A model generated the notes under the pieces. The model was given only the letters and a program-made list of their open reading frames with translations. It was not told the DNA's origin and did no database searches. The translations under genes and the position numbers were made by a program. This document shows positions 27,057 to 36,176 of a stretch of 64,000 nucleotides of DNA, in pieces. This stretch comes from Deltaproteobacteria bacterium (GTDB taxonomy: Bacteria > Desulfobacterota > Syntrophia > Syntrophales > UBA5619): positions 66,476-130,475 of the forward strand of contig JAJFTY010000054.1 in the NCBI GenBank assembly GCA_021372695.1, written 5' to 3'. Within the stretch, counting starts at the first letter, position 1. Each line of letters begins with the position of its first letter.

Positions 27057-27608
27057 TCAGATTTTGCCGGCCCCCAATCTTTCCTTCAGGATCGATTCGA
27101 CTTTCGCGTATCGCCAGTGCAAAACGTTTGCGTCGAACTCATTGAATTCCCGCTCCATCTTGGCGAGCTCTTCATTTTCGAAGTAATCGAGGACGGGATA
27201 GAAGAATTGTTCATCTTCTTTCTTGATGTGCTGGGAATAGAATTGCGTCAACTCCTTGAGATAGGAGATGATTTCCTGGGAGGTGTCCTCACCTTCGGAT
27301 AATCGCCGGTTTGCCACCATCCATTTGCCGACAATCCCTCGTGAATATTGATGTTCGTCTCTGAGTTCACCCATGATCCTCGCGTGCGCGGGGAGGAGCT
27401 TCTTCTTGGATAGTTCCCGGAAAAGAATGTTTTCTTCCTTTCCGTGATGCGCCTGGTCGGTAAAGGTACGGATGAAATCGATGGAGAGATCCATGGAGAC
27501 GGGATCGATGTTGTTCTTTGCGGTGATCTCCTCAACTTCAACGTTAAACGCAGCAAGGATATTTTCGATGATGCGATGCTCCTGTGAAAGGACACCAACG
27601 AGTCTCAT
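27057..27608 (-). CDS. Hemerythrin HHE-domain protein
   Basis: A 183-residue four-helix protein with iron-ligand motifs: SQEHRIIE (near residue 11), AHHGKEENILF (about 53-63), LRDEHQYS (about 84) and YSQHIKKEDEQFF (about 121-133). These fit a di-iron hemerythrin-like site for sensing or scavenging O2/NO or iron. It is monocistronic on the minus strand. In an anaerobe a role in oxygen or nitrosative stress is likely, but that is inference. Confidence 0.85.
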   Translation of the reverse strand: MRLVGVLSQEHRIIENILAAFNVEVEEITAKNNIDPVSMDLSIDFIRTFTDQAHHGKEENILFRELSKKKLLPAHARIMGELRDEHQYSRGIVGKWMVANRRLSEGEDTSQEIISYLKELTQFYSQHIKKEDEQFFYPVLDYFENEELAKMEREFNEFDANVLHWRYAKVESILKERLGAGKI

Positions 27609-27986
27609 GACACGGCCTCACTTTCATTGTCGGTTGAAGATCCGTCAAGGCGGACTCTTCCCGTGAAGGGATCTGCTTCCCAGACTGAAACTCCCCATGC
27701 GAATGATGCAGCCACTGGCTGCCCTCGAAACATTCTGAAGTTATGATAGTTAGGCTCCGACCATTGTCAAGGGGCGTCGAAAAATGGACGGCCCGAGAGG
27801 CATGACGCCGGATCTGTTTAAGGCGCGGCTTTTTTTCATGAAATGCCTTGACAAATGGAATGACCGCTGGTAGAGCGTGTCCGACGCTTGGATCCGACAA
27901 CGGACTGGGACGGCAGGACCTCGGAAAGATTGATACGTAACGAAGCCTCTCGTCTTTGACGCAGAGGCTTTTTTCATGGGGGAAAA
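27609..27986. other. Intergenic region between the hemerythrin gene and panC
   Basis: 378 bp without a supported gene. A TTGACA (27848-27853) with a weak -10 17 bases later and a terminator hairpin at 27943-27974 would define a short (~90 nt) transcript or a panC leader. Confidence 0.45.
27943..27974 (+). terminator. Terminator-like hairpin in the panC leader
   Basis: AAGCCTC (27943-27949) and GAGGCTT (27964-27970) followed by Ts to 27974, ending 12 bp before the panC ATG. No plus-strand gene precedes it, so it may be an attenuator or the end of a small RNA. Confidence 0.55.
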
Positions 27987-28862
27987 ATGAAGATTATCCG
28001 GTCGGCAGCAGAGATGCAGCAATTGGCGGAAGCGGAACGATGCCGGGGACGGAGAGTCGCACTTGTACCGACCATGGGATATTTCCACGAGGGGCATCTG
28101 GACCTGATGCGGATTGGACGCAGGCGGGCGGACAGCCTCGTGGTCAGTATCTACGTCAATCCAACGCAGTTTTCCCCGGCCGAGGATTTCGAGGTCTACC
28201 CCCGCGATTTCGAACGGGACATCATGCTTGCCGAAGGGGTGGGGGTTGATGTAATCTTTGCCCCGGACAACCGGGAGATGTATCCGGATGGCTACCAGAC
28301 TTATGTCGACGTGCAGGAGGTCACCAGAAACCTCTGCGGCATTTCGCGGCCCGTTTTCTTCAGGGGAGTGACGACGGTGTGCACGAAGCTTTTCCATATC
28401 GTAAAACCCCACGTCACGATTTTCGGGAAGAAGGATTTCCAACAGTATGTCACGATCAAGCGAATGGTCCGGGACTTGAATATGGACATCGAGGTCGTGG
28501 GCATGGATACGACGCGTGAGCCGGATGGGCTCGCGATGAGTTCGCGGAATCTCTACCTGAACCCGGAGGAGAGAGCGTCCGCACGGAGCTTGAGCCACGC
28601 CCTTGTTCTGGCGGGTGAGCTCTATGGCAAAGGAGAACGAAACGCAGATTTGATCCTGGAAAAAGTGCGGGCATTGATTGCAGGATATGCCCGGACGAAG
28701 ATTGATTACGCCAAGATCTGCGATACCGGCACCATGACGGACGTGCCGCGAATCGAGGGTGAATGTGTCTTGGCATTGGCGGTATGGATCGGAAAGACGA
28801 GATTGATCGATAACCACGTCTTCGGCGAAGCCTTGGTCGTCGGTTCGCCGCGCGGCTGTTAG
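27987..28862 (+). CDS. panC: Pantoate-beta-alanine ligase
   Basis: A 291-residue enzyme making pantothenate from pantoate, beta-alanine and ATP. Motifs: VPTMGYFHEGHLDLMR (HIGH-type nucleotide site), YVNPTQFSPAEDFEVYPRD, FGKKDFQQ, and GLAMSSRNLYLNPEER. Length is typical. ATG at 27987 follows GGGGGAAAA. It is not next to panB or panD. Confidence 0.94.
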   Translation: MKIIRSAAEMQQLAEAERCRGRRVALVPTMGYFHEGHLDLMRIGRRRADSLVVSIYVNPTQFSPAEDFEVYPRDFERDIMLAEGVGVDVIFAPDNREMYPDGYQTYVDVQEVTRNLCGISRPVFFRGVTTVCTKLFHIVKPHVTIFGKKDFQQYVTIKRMVRDLNMDIEVVGMDTTREPDGLAMSSRNLYLNPEERASARSLSHALVLAGELYGKGERNADLILEKVRALIAGYARTKIDYAKICDTGTMTDVPRIEGECVLALAVWIGKTRLIDNHVFGEALVVGSPRGC

Positions 28863-28934
28863 CGGTTGTAGCGTACCATCCCCGGTATATTCTGCGCTGG
28901 CGCTGTTCTGCGTCTTGCCTGTACGCCCGCGCGG

Positions 28935-28950
28935 TTTGGCCCGGGCCAAA
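28935..28950. repeat. 16-bp perfect palindrome
   Basis: TTTGGCCCGGGCCAAA is its own reverse complement, in the 162-bp gap between panC and the DUF502 gene. No T-run follows. Function unknown. Confidence 0.4.
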
Positions 28951-29024
28951 AGTAACAATTGAAACGATCTCTTGATTCTGGTATGGATTCGCGCACGCGA
29001 CGCAATCGCGACAAAAGGAAGGGA

Positions 29025-29726
29025 ATGTTCAAAAAGAAATTGAAACGGATTTTTGTGACCGGCCTAGCCGTGGTCATACCGGCGGGGCTCACGCTCTATA
29101 TCCTCTCTTTCATCATCGGTGTGATGGACAGCCTGCTGCAGGTGATTCCGACCCATTATCAGCCGGATCAACTGTTGGGCGTCCATATCCCGGGACTCGG
29201 CGTCATCGTTACCGTGGCGCTCATCTTCATCAGCGGCCTCGTGACGGCGAGCTACTTCGGCAACCGGATGGTTCGGTTTGGAGAAGGTCTCGTCGGAAAG
29301 ATCCCCTTTGTCCGGAGCATCTATCAGGCCATCAAGCGCATTGCCGACAGCCTGTTCATGGACAAGACGCGGAGTTTCAAGAAGGTGGTCCTGGTCGAGT
29401 ATCCCCGCAAGGGAATATACAGCGTGGGCTTTGTTACCGGAACCCCGAATGGCGATATCCAGAAGAAACTGGGCCAGAAGGAGCCCTGCGTCGGTGTCTT
29501 CATGCCGCTTGCGCTGACGCCGACGACCGGTTTTTTTATCATGGTGCCGCGCAGCGAATTGGTCGAAATCAGCATGACGGTGGAAGAGGCATTCACCCTG
29601 ATCATCTCTGCCGGTATTGTAACCCCGTCGGATCGCTCGCCTAACGGGTCGGAAGTCTCCTGTCCCGCTACTCCAGGGTCGCTGCCGGTCCAGGTCGTCG
29701 ACGCCGGAACCATCCGCCAACCATAA
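29025..29726 (+). CDS. DUF502-family inner membrane protein
   Basis: A 233-residue membrane protein with two N-terminal transmembrane helices (about 9-33 and 55-80), the family signature GKIPFVRSIYQAIKRIADSLF, and a soluble C-terminal domain with PTTGFFIMVPRSE. ATG at 29025 follows AAAGGAAGGGA; upstream in-frame starts lack this. The family is widespread but functionally uncharacterised. Sixteen bp before ahcY, so probably co-transcribed. Confidence 0.82.
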   Translation: MFKKKLKRIFVTGLAVVIPAGLTLYILSFIIGVMDSLLQVIPTHYQPDQLLGVHIPGLGVIVTVALIFISGLVTASYFGNRMVRFGEGLVGKIPFVRSIYQAIKRIADSLFMDKTRSFKKVVLVEYPRKGIYSVGFVTGTPNGDIQKKLGQKEPCVGVFMPLALTPTTGFFIMVPRSELVEISMTVEEAFTLIISAGIVTPSDRSPNGSEVSCPATPGSLPVQVVDAGTIRQP

Positions 29727-29741
29727 ATAAGGAGTACAACC

Positions 29742-31166
29742 ATGAAATTCTTGAAAATAGATCCGAAGCTTCCCTTCAAGATTGCCGATCCCTCCCTGGC
29801 TGCCTGGGGAAGGGAGGAGATGCGTCTTTCCGAGAATGAAATGCCGGGACTGATGGCCGTGCGGGAAAAGTACGGCCCGAAGAAGCCGCTCACCGGTCTG
29901 AAGGTCATGGGCAGCCTGCACATGACGATACAGACGGCCATGCTCATCGAGACCCTGAAGGAGATGGGAGCCGATGTCCGCTGGGCGTCATGCAACATCT
30001 TTTCGACGCAGGACCATGCCGCAGCGGCCATCGCCGAGGCGGGCTCGGCGGCGGTGTTTGCCTGGAAGGGTGAATCCCTGGAGGAGTACTGGTGGTGCAC
30101 GGAACAAGCGCTGACCTGGCCTGATGGCACCGGACCCGATCTGATCGTCGACGACGGCGGGGATGCGACACTGATGGTCCATGAAGGGGTGCGCGTCGAA
30201 AATGATCCCTCGCTGCTGAAACAGCCGTGCGACAACAAGGAGTTGAAGATCGTCCGGGAACGGCTGGCGCACCGTCTCAAGACGGCGCCCCACCACTGGC
30301 ACCGGGTGGCGTCCCGCATCCGCGGGGTTTCCGAGGAGACGACGACGGGCGTGCACCGCCTCTACCAGATGGCGCAGTCCGGAGAACTCCTCTTTCCGGC
30401 GATCAATGTGAACGATTCGGTGACCAAGTCCAAATTCGATAATCTGTACGGTTGCCGGGAGTCGCTGGCGGACGGCATCAAGCGGGCCACGGACGTGATG
30501 ATCGCCGGCAAGGCCGTGGTCATCTGCGGTTATGGCGACGTGGGAAAGGGATGTGCGCAGTCGATGCGGGGATTCGGCGCCCGCGTCATCATCGTGGAGA
30601 TCGATCCGATCTGCGCGCTCCAGGCGGCCATGGAGGGGTACGAGGTGGCCACGCTCGACGACGTAATCGCCGAAGGGGATATCTTCATCACGGCGACGGG
30701 CTGCTGCGATGTCATCACCGGAAGGCAGATGGAAAAGATGAAAAATGAGGCGATCGTCTGCAACATCGGCCATTTCGACAGCGAGATCGACATGCATTAC
30801 CTGGAAAATACGCCCGGCTGTGTGCGCCGCACGATCAAGCCCCAGGTTGACAAATGGACGCTTAAATCCGGCCGAAGCATCATCGTCCTGGCCGAGGGAC
30901 GTCTGGTGAACCTCGGCTGCGCGACCGGCCACGCCAGCTTCGTGATGAGCAACAGCTTCACCAATCAGTGCCTCGCACAGCTGGAACTTGCCGCGGGCAA
31001 ACTGAAGCCGGGTGTCTACACCCTTCCCAAGAAACTCGACGAGGAGGTGGCGCGCCTTCACCTGAAGCGCCTGGGCGCGAAGCTGTCGAAGCTCACCAAG
31101 AAACAGGCGGACTATCTCAATGTCCCCGTCGGAGGACCCTTCAAGCCGGACTATTACCGCTATTGA
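29742..31166 (+). CDS. ahcY: Adenosylhomocysteinase
   Basis: A 474-residue NAD-dependent hydrolase splitting S-adenosylhomocysteine to adenosine and homocysteine. Motifs: [29 protein letters not shown], the NAD-binding [29 protein letters not shown], and the C-terminal KPDYYRY whose Lys/Tyr reach the NAD of a neighbouring subunit. Length and insert match the bacterial form. AAGGAGTACAACC precedes the ATG. It recycles the by-product of SAM-dependent methylation. Confidence 0.95.
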   Translation: MKFLKIDPKLPFKIADPSLAAWGREEMRLSENEMPGLMAVREKYGPKKPLTGLKVMGSLHMTIQTAMLIETLKEMGADVRWASCNIFSTQDHAAAAIAEAGSAAVFAWKGESLEEYWWCTEQALTWPDGTGPDLIVDDGGDATLMVHEGVRVENDPSLLKQPCDNKELKIVRERLAHRLKTAPHHWHRVASRIRGVSEETTTGVHRLYQMAQSGELLFPAINVNDSVTKSKFDNLYGCRESLADGIKRATDVMIAGKAVVICGYGDVGKGCAQSMRGFGARVIIVEIDPICALQAAMEGYEVATLDDVIAEGDIFITATGCCDVITGRQMEKMKNEAIVCNIGHFDSEIDMHYLENTPGCVRRTIKPQVDKWTLKSGRSIIVLAEGRLVNLGCATGHASFVMSNSFTNQCLAQLELAAGKLKPGVYTLPKKLDEEVARLHLKRLGAKLSKLTKKQADYLNVPVGGPFKPDYYRY

Positions 31167-31221
31167 GTGCAGGAATCGGTGACCGGCGTGCGGCGATTCG
31201 ATCGCCTGTTGCTGTCCGCCA

Positions 31222-32301
31222 TCAGGTCTTGACCCGGGGAATGAGAATGAGGGAAGCGGTGCAGAAGAGGATGTTGGCGAACCATGCGCCGACCAGCGGG
31301 GGAAGGGTGCCGGACCGCCCCAGGGACATGCCGAAGGCGTATACGAGCCAGTAGGAAAAACCGATGACCAGGCCGGCCCCGATCCCCTGGGCCACGCCCC
31401 CGCTCCGTTCAGACCGGAGTGAAAAGGCGATGCCGATCACGGCCAGGATGATGCTGACCAGGGGGAAGGCGATCTTGCCGTGGAGATCGACGACGTATCG
31501 GGCCGCATCGTAGCCTTCCGACTGGAGTTTCTGGATATATCGTTTCAGCTCGACATAGCCCATCACTTCCACATCTTTCTGGACGACCTGAAAATCGGCG
31601 GGCTTTTCCGGAAGGTCGACCACCTGCTGTTTGGCCCGGGTGATCTCCGGGAATCCGCGGTCCGAAAAACGGGTGATGAGGAGATTGCGGAAGAGCCAGT
31701 GCCCATCTTTCCACTCCCCCTTTTCCGCATCCATGCGCATCAGCAGATTCATCTGGCGATCCAGGTAGTGGATCGTGATTCCCTGGAGTGTTCCGGTCTT
31801 CGCATCGAACAGCTTGAAGTTGTAAATGCCCAGCTTTCCCCGGTACCAGATCTGATCCTGTTTGAAAGTTCCCATGGATGGCTGTTTCTGAACGTCGACC
31901 AGACGGATGTATTCGGCTCGTTCGTTCGTATGGGGCGTCACCCATTCGTTCAGCGTAAAAACCAGCAGGGAGGTGAGCGCGGCGATGGCCAGCATCGGGA
32001 CGGCAATCCGGTACAGGCTGATGCCGTTGGCTTTCATGGCCGTGATTTCGCTGTGGCGGGAGAGGGTGCCGCAGGTGATCAGAGAAGCGAGAAGCACGGC
32101 TGCGGGCAGAATCTGGGAAACGACCATCGGAATCCGGAAGAGAAAATAGGAGCCCATCTGCAGCAATGTTGCATGATTGCTGAGAAACATCCGGATCTTT
32201 TCGAAGAAATCGATGATCAGGAAGAGGGAGAGGAAGGAGAGCGTGATGAACAGCATGTTCCTCAGATATTCCCGGATCAGGTAGCGGTCCACGATCTTCA
32301 T
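31222..32301 (-). CDS. lptG: LPS export permease LptG
   Basis: A 359-residue YjgP/YjgQ-family inner membrane protein: three N-terminal helices, a periplasmic beta-jellyroll-like domain (about 130-260), and three C-terminal helices. MKIVDRYLIREYLRNMLFI is the typical LptG start. It pairs with LptF immediately upstream (2 bp apart) to form the LptB2FG lipopolysaccharide extractor. Start 32301 follows GGGGAAAGG; the longer frame overlaps lptF. Confidence 0.9.
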   Translation of the reverse strand: MKIVDRYLIREYLRNMLFITLSFLSLFLIIDFFEKIRMFLSNHATLLQMGSYFLFRIPMVVSQILPAAVLLASLITCGTLSRHSEITAMKANGISLYRIAVPMLAIAALTSLLVFTLNEWVTPHTNERAEYIRLVDVQKQPSMGTFKQDQIWYRGKLGIYNFKLFDAKTGTLQGITIHYLDRQMNLLMRMDAEKGEWKDGHWLFRNLLITRFSDRGFPEITRAKQQVVDLPEKPADFQVVQKDVEVMGYVELKRYIQKLQSEGYDAARYVVDLHGKIAFPLVSIILAVIGIAFSLRSERSGGVAQGIGAGLVIGFSYWLVYAFGMSLGRSGTLPPLVGAWFANILFCTASLILIPRVKT

Positions 32302-32303
32302 GC

Positions 32304-33506
32304 CTATCCTTTCCCCTTTAGCGGAGCGCCTTCTGTCGTGGAGCCCTCGCACAGGGATCGGGTGGAGGTACGTCGAAACCGCTGTCCGAGGGGCGCCTCC
32401 CGGGCGGCCAGGACAAAGAGGGTGAGGCCGGCGGCTGCGAAAATCCAGTTGGGCGTCCAGGTCCCGATGATCGGGGAGAGTCTTCCGGTTTCGACCAGTG
32501 CTTCTCCACTCAAACGAAACAGGTAGTAGACGACGACCAGAAGCAGCCCGATCGTGAAACCGCGCGAGCGGACGGAACGATGGGCACGGATTCCCAGAGG
32601 CATGCCGATGAGAGCAAAGACGAGGCAGGAGACGGGAACGGTCAGCTTCTTGTTCAGTTCGATCGCCAGCTCGCGCAGGGCCTCTTGACCGACGCTGCGG
32701 TTTCTGATGACGGCCGCCAATTCGGACAGACTCATCTCCGTGCTGGACTTCGATTTGACATCGCCCCCCTTGTCTCCGGCGAGAGGCGTAGCGAGATCCA
32801 GCCGGACATCGTAGAAGCGGAAATCCATCTTCCGGTAGCGGTTCAGGCTGGAATCGACCATATGGGTACTGCCGTCTTCCAGCCTGAGCGTGATCGCCAT
32901 TGTGTCGGGGTTCGATAGGAGATAGGCCCGGCGGGCAATGATCGTACTCGGCTCCCGGCCGATCCTGCTGTCCGAGATGAGGACCCCCTCGAGATAATCA
33001 CCGTTCACCGGGATCCTCTCCGCATAGAGAAGAATCCCCTGGAAATCGTCGATGAAGATCTTTTCACGAATCCCGATACTGGCTTTCTGGCGGGCCATTT
33101 CGAAGAGGAGGGCCTTCGAAGCGAGGTTTCCGTAAGGAACGAGGAATACCATCGTCACCAGGGTCATCAGAAAGGCGATCAGCGCCGCACAGGCGACCGG
33201 CAGCGACAACCGATAGAGACTGATGCCGGACATCTTCAGGACGGTCCATTCATTGTCGCCCGAAAGCCTTCCCAGTCCGATCAGGATTGCGATCAGCAGT
33301 GATATGGGAATGGTGAACATCAGGAAGGAGGGCATCAGAAAAAGCATCAGCCGGGCGATCTCCGTGAAGCCGATTCCCTTGTTGATCATCAGATCCATGA
33401 CCTGCAGGATCTTCCCCATGAGGAGCACGAAGGTCAGCACAAAGAGGATCATGCAGAACGGAACGGCGATCTCCTTCAGGATGTATCGGTCGATCAGGCG
33501 GCGCAT
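32304..33506 (-). CDS. lptF: LPS export permease LptF
   Basis: A 400-residue YjgP/YjgQ-family protein starting MRRLIDRYILKEIAVPF, with six transmembrane helices around a periplasmic domain and SGISLYRLSLPV coupling-helix region. Followed directly by lptG. lptA, lptB and lptC are not in the window. Confidence 0.9.
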   Translation of the reverse strand: MRRLIDRYILKEIAVPFCMILFVLTFVLLMGKILQVMDLMINKGIGFTEIARLMLFLMPSFLMFTIPISLLIAILIGLGRLSGDNEWTVLKMSGISLYRLSLPVACAALIAFLMTLVTMVFLVPYGNLASKALLFEMARQKASIGIREKIFIDDFQGILLYAERIPVNGDYLEGVLISDSRIGREPSTIIARRAYLLSNPDTMAITLRLEDGSTHMVDSSLNRYRKMDFRFYDVRLDLATPLAGDKGGDVKSKSSTEMSLSELAAVIRNRSVGQEALRELAIELNKKLTVPVSCLVFALIGMPLGIRAHRSVRSRGFTIGLLLVVVYYLFRLSGEALVETGRLSPIIGTWTPNWIFAAAGLTLFVLAAREAPLGQRFRRTSTRSLCEGSTTEGAPLKGKG

Positions 33507-33530
33507 CTTCCCTATCCGTCTTCCCCGCTC

Positions 33531-34247
33531 CTACATCATCAATTGCAGGGGCTCGATAAAGACCGGATCCTCCTTTTCCATGATTTCGAGGATGTACCCG
33601 TACATTCTTTTCTTCATCTCTCCGAAGATGGGCCGCTTTTTGGTGAAGGTTTTCGCGAAGGCCATGGCCTCCGTCATCAGGGCTGCTTCGTTTTCGCAGG
33701 CCTTCACGATCACATGGCCGGCTTCGAGTTCGGCGGCGCCGGCTCTCTTCCCGCTCAACACCAGTTCCTGGAACTTGTAGCCGGGCATGGCCTTGCGGAC
33801 GATGGCCATCATGCCGGGGAGGAAGGGGATGCTGATGTCGATTTCCGGGAAGCAGAAGAACCCCCTGTCGGCCTTCATGAAGCGGAAGTCACAGGCGCAG
33901 GCCATGATCGTCCCGTCGCCGAAGGCGTGTCCGTTGATGGCGGCGATGATCGGCATCGGGTAGAGGAGGATCCGCCTGAAGATCCGGTTCAGGCCATACA
34001 TGAACTCCCGGATCGCCGGCAGATCGTTCCTGGCCATGGCGTCCATCATCCATGCCAGATCGATCCCCTGCGACCAGTTTTTCGGATCGCTGGAGGTGAC
34101 CACGACCGAAGAAATCCCGGCATCCGCTTCGATTTCATCGAATGCCGTCAATATGGCGCGGATAAAATCGGGATTGTGTCTGTTCTCGCCGTTATTCATC
34201 GTGATGACGCCGACCGTTTCCACCTTTTTCCACTCGACGATGGACAT
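33531..34247 (-). CDS. Enoyl-CoA delta-isomerase-like crotonase
   Basis: A 238-residue crotonase-fold protein most like peroxisomal delta3,delta2-enoyl-CoA isomerases: NWSQGIDLAWM and NGHAFGDGTIMACACDF form the oxyanion hole, and RGFFCFPEIDI carries the Glu at the isomerase base position, while the second hydratase Glu is absent. It would move double bonds of unsaturated acyl-CoAs into place for beta-oxidation. AAGGAGGTCTC precedes the ATG. It is upstream of lptF with 24 bp spacing, possibly co-transcribed though functionally unrelated. Confidence 0.78.
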   Translation of the reverse strand: MSIVEWKKVETVGVITMNNGENRHNPDFIRAILTAFDEIEADAGISSVVVTSSDPKNWSQGIDLAWMMDAMARNDLPAIREFMYGLNRIFRRILLYPMPIIAAINGHAFGDGTIMACACDFRFMKADRGFFCFPEIDISIPFLPGMMAIVRKAMPGYKFQELVLSGKRAGAAELEAGHVIVKACENEAALMTEAMAFAKTFTKKRPIFGEMKKRMYGYILEIMEKEDPVFIEPLQLMM

Positions 34248-34419
34248 TGCAGAGACCTCCTTGGCATGGGATGAAGTGAGAAGGGCACGATCTTGACGTT
34301 GTCAGATTGCACAGATCGCTTTTCCTGTCAAGGAGGTTGCATTCCCATTCCGCACGATGAATCGGACGGCGCCGCTTCCCCGGTCGGTGAGCCCGGCCGG
34401 ACGGCCGGAGATTAAACGT

Positions 34420-34449
34420 TTGACAATCCCGGCGGAACTGTGGAATAAA
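34420..34449 (+). promoter_or_regulatory. Putative sigma-70 promoter of the arn operon
   Basis: TTGACA (34420-34425), 18-base spacer, AATAAA (34444-34449). Predicted start about 40 bp before arnT. The remaining part of the 34248-34494 gap shows no other clear signal, and no PmrA-type direct repeat was recognised. Confidence 0.45.
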
Positions 34450-34494
34450 CACGCGCTAAAACTGTCGGATGATTGAGGTCTCGGGGCAACCGTG

Positions 34495-36162
34495 ATGCAG
34501 GAAAGATCCATCAAAATCGTCGTTCTTTTTCTTCTTCCTCTGCTGCTCTATGTGGTTCCGCTTCCCTTCACTCCGCTCATGGAGCCGGACGAAGGGCGCT
34601 ACAGCGAGATTCCCCGTGAGATGAACATGACCGGCGACTACGTCACGCCAAGGCTCAAGGAGGCGGTCTATTTTGAAAAGCCGCCCCTGGCCTACTGGGT
34701 GACGGCGGTCTTCTTCCGGCTTTTCGGAGAGAACGAGTTTTCCTCCCGGCTTTTTACAGCCCTCTGCGCCTGGGGGTGCATCCTGCTGGTCTATCGCATG
34801 GGGTTCTTCTTCCATGATGCGAGGACCGGCCTCTATTCGGCGGCCGTGCTGACGACCTTCCTGTTCCATGTGGCCATCGGCCGGATCAACATCCTCGACA
34901 TGCCGGTGACCTTTCTCGTCTGTATGGCGATCTGGTCCGGTTTCCGCTATTTCGCTGCTCCGGAAAAGAAGAAGAGATGGATTTACCTTCTCTACCTGTT
35001 CAGCGCGCTCGCATTTCTGGCGAAGGGGCTGATCGGGATCGCCTTCCCATTCGGCGTCATGGTGATCTGGCTGCTCGTTTCCGGTCGCTGGCGGGAGATC
35101 CTGAGGCTTTTTTCACCCGTCGGGATTCTGCTCTTTTCATTGGTTTCGCTCCCTTGGCTCATCCTCGTCCAGCAGGCAAACCCCGATTTCTTCCGGTTCT
35201 TCTTCATTCAGGAGCACCTGCTGCGCTATGCCACCCGGATGCACGACCGCTATCAGCCCTTTTACTTCTATGTTCCCATCCTCCTGGCTGGGACGCTTCC
35301 TTGGTGCGCCTTTCTGCCGGAGGCCATCCGCGGGGTCGCGAGGAAGGAGCCCTGGTTCGGCGGCGATGAAAAGCGATTTCTTTGGACCTGGTTCGGCCTG
35401 ATACTCCTCTTTTTCTCGATCTCTTCCTCCAAACTGATCCCCTACATTGCGCCGGTCTTCCTTCCCGTCGCTCTCCTCTTCGGCCATCTTTTCCGCCGGT
35501 ACGAAGAGCGGCTTAAGACGGGAGAGATGGGGAATTTCGTTCCACTCCGATACCGATGGCCGGGGATCTTCCAGGCCGCACTTTTCATGGCCGTTCCGTT
35601 CGTTCCCCTTTTTCTCCGGGAGAGGGCGGTGGCCTGGGAAAACTGGTGGCCTGGCATCATCGCGCCGTTTCTGATTCAAGGCGTGATGATCTTCCTCCCG
35701 GATCGGATCCGTGTGAAGAGCGGCCGGGGATGGTTCGCCGCGGTCTATCTTCTCTTCGCGATATTTATCCTTTCGCTCACGGTCCCCGTTGCACAATACC
35801 TTGCCCCTTACAAGTCGGCGTATCCGCTGTCGCAGGCGATCCGGCAGCAAGTCCCCGCTGACGCCATGCTGTACCAGTACGGCATGTCGCTCTATGGCAT
35901 CGACTTCTACACCCACCGAAGGACGCCGATCGTCGATGACATCGGAGAGGTCAGGTACGGCAGCGAGCAGCTTCATGCGGCGGAGCGGGAACGGTTCTTT
36001 TTGACCTCCGACGCTTTTTTCCGCCTGGTCCATGCGACGAACGGGATCTACTGTGCGACGGAGAACGATGAAAAGCTGGAGAGATTGAAAAAAGAGATGC
36101 CGGGCCTCCGGGTATTGTGGCATAATGATGCGTATTCGCTGATACAATTGACCAGGTCCTGA
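34495..36162 (+). CDS. arnT: Undecaprenyl-phosphate-Ara4N:lipid A transferase (ArnT)
   Basis: A 555-residue GT-C membrane enzyme transferring 4-amino-4-deoxy-L-arabinose from its lipid carrier to lipid A. EPDEGRYSEIPREM (about 24-37) is the ArnT/PMT acidic loop, followed by YFEKPPLAYW and about twelve transmembrane helices, then a periplasmic tail with YGMSLYGIDFYTHRRTP. It is followed by the complete arnB-C-A-D set, which makes this assignment firm. Start ATG 34495 (a GTG codon precedes it). Confidence 0.9.
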   Translation: MQERSIKIVVLFLLPLLLYVVPLPFTPLMEPDEGRYSEIPREMNMTGDYVTPRLKEAVYFEKPPLAYWVTAVFFRLFGENEFSSRLFTALCAWGCILLVYRMGFFFHDARTGLYSAAVLTTFLFHVAIGRINILDMPVTFLVCMAIWSGFRYFAAPEKKKRWIYLLYLFSALAFLAKGLIGIAFPFGVMVIWLLVSGRWREILRLFSPVGILLFSLVSLPWLILVQQANPDFFRFFFIQEHLLRYATRMHDRYQPFYFYVPILLAGTLPWCAFLPEAIRGVARKEPWFGGDEKRFLWTWFGLILLFFSISSSKLIPYIAPVFLPVALLFGHLFRRYEERLKTGEMGNFVPLRYRWPGIFQAALFMAVPFVPLFLRERAVAWENWWPGIIAPFLIQGVMIFLPDRIRVKSGRGWFAAVYLLFAIFILSLTVPVAQYLAPYKSAYPLSQAIRQQVPADAMLYQYGMSLYGIDFYTHRRTPIVDDIGEVRYGSEQLHAAERERFFLTSDAFFRLVHATNGIYCATENDEKLERLKKEMPGLRVLWHNDAYSLIQLTRS

Positions 36163-36176
36163 GGAAAGGGGTCTTG

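Noticed and set aside
29727..29741. SAH riboswitch before ahcY
   Set aside because: Only 15 bp separate the DUF502 stop from the ahcY start, too short for one.
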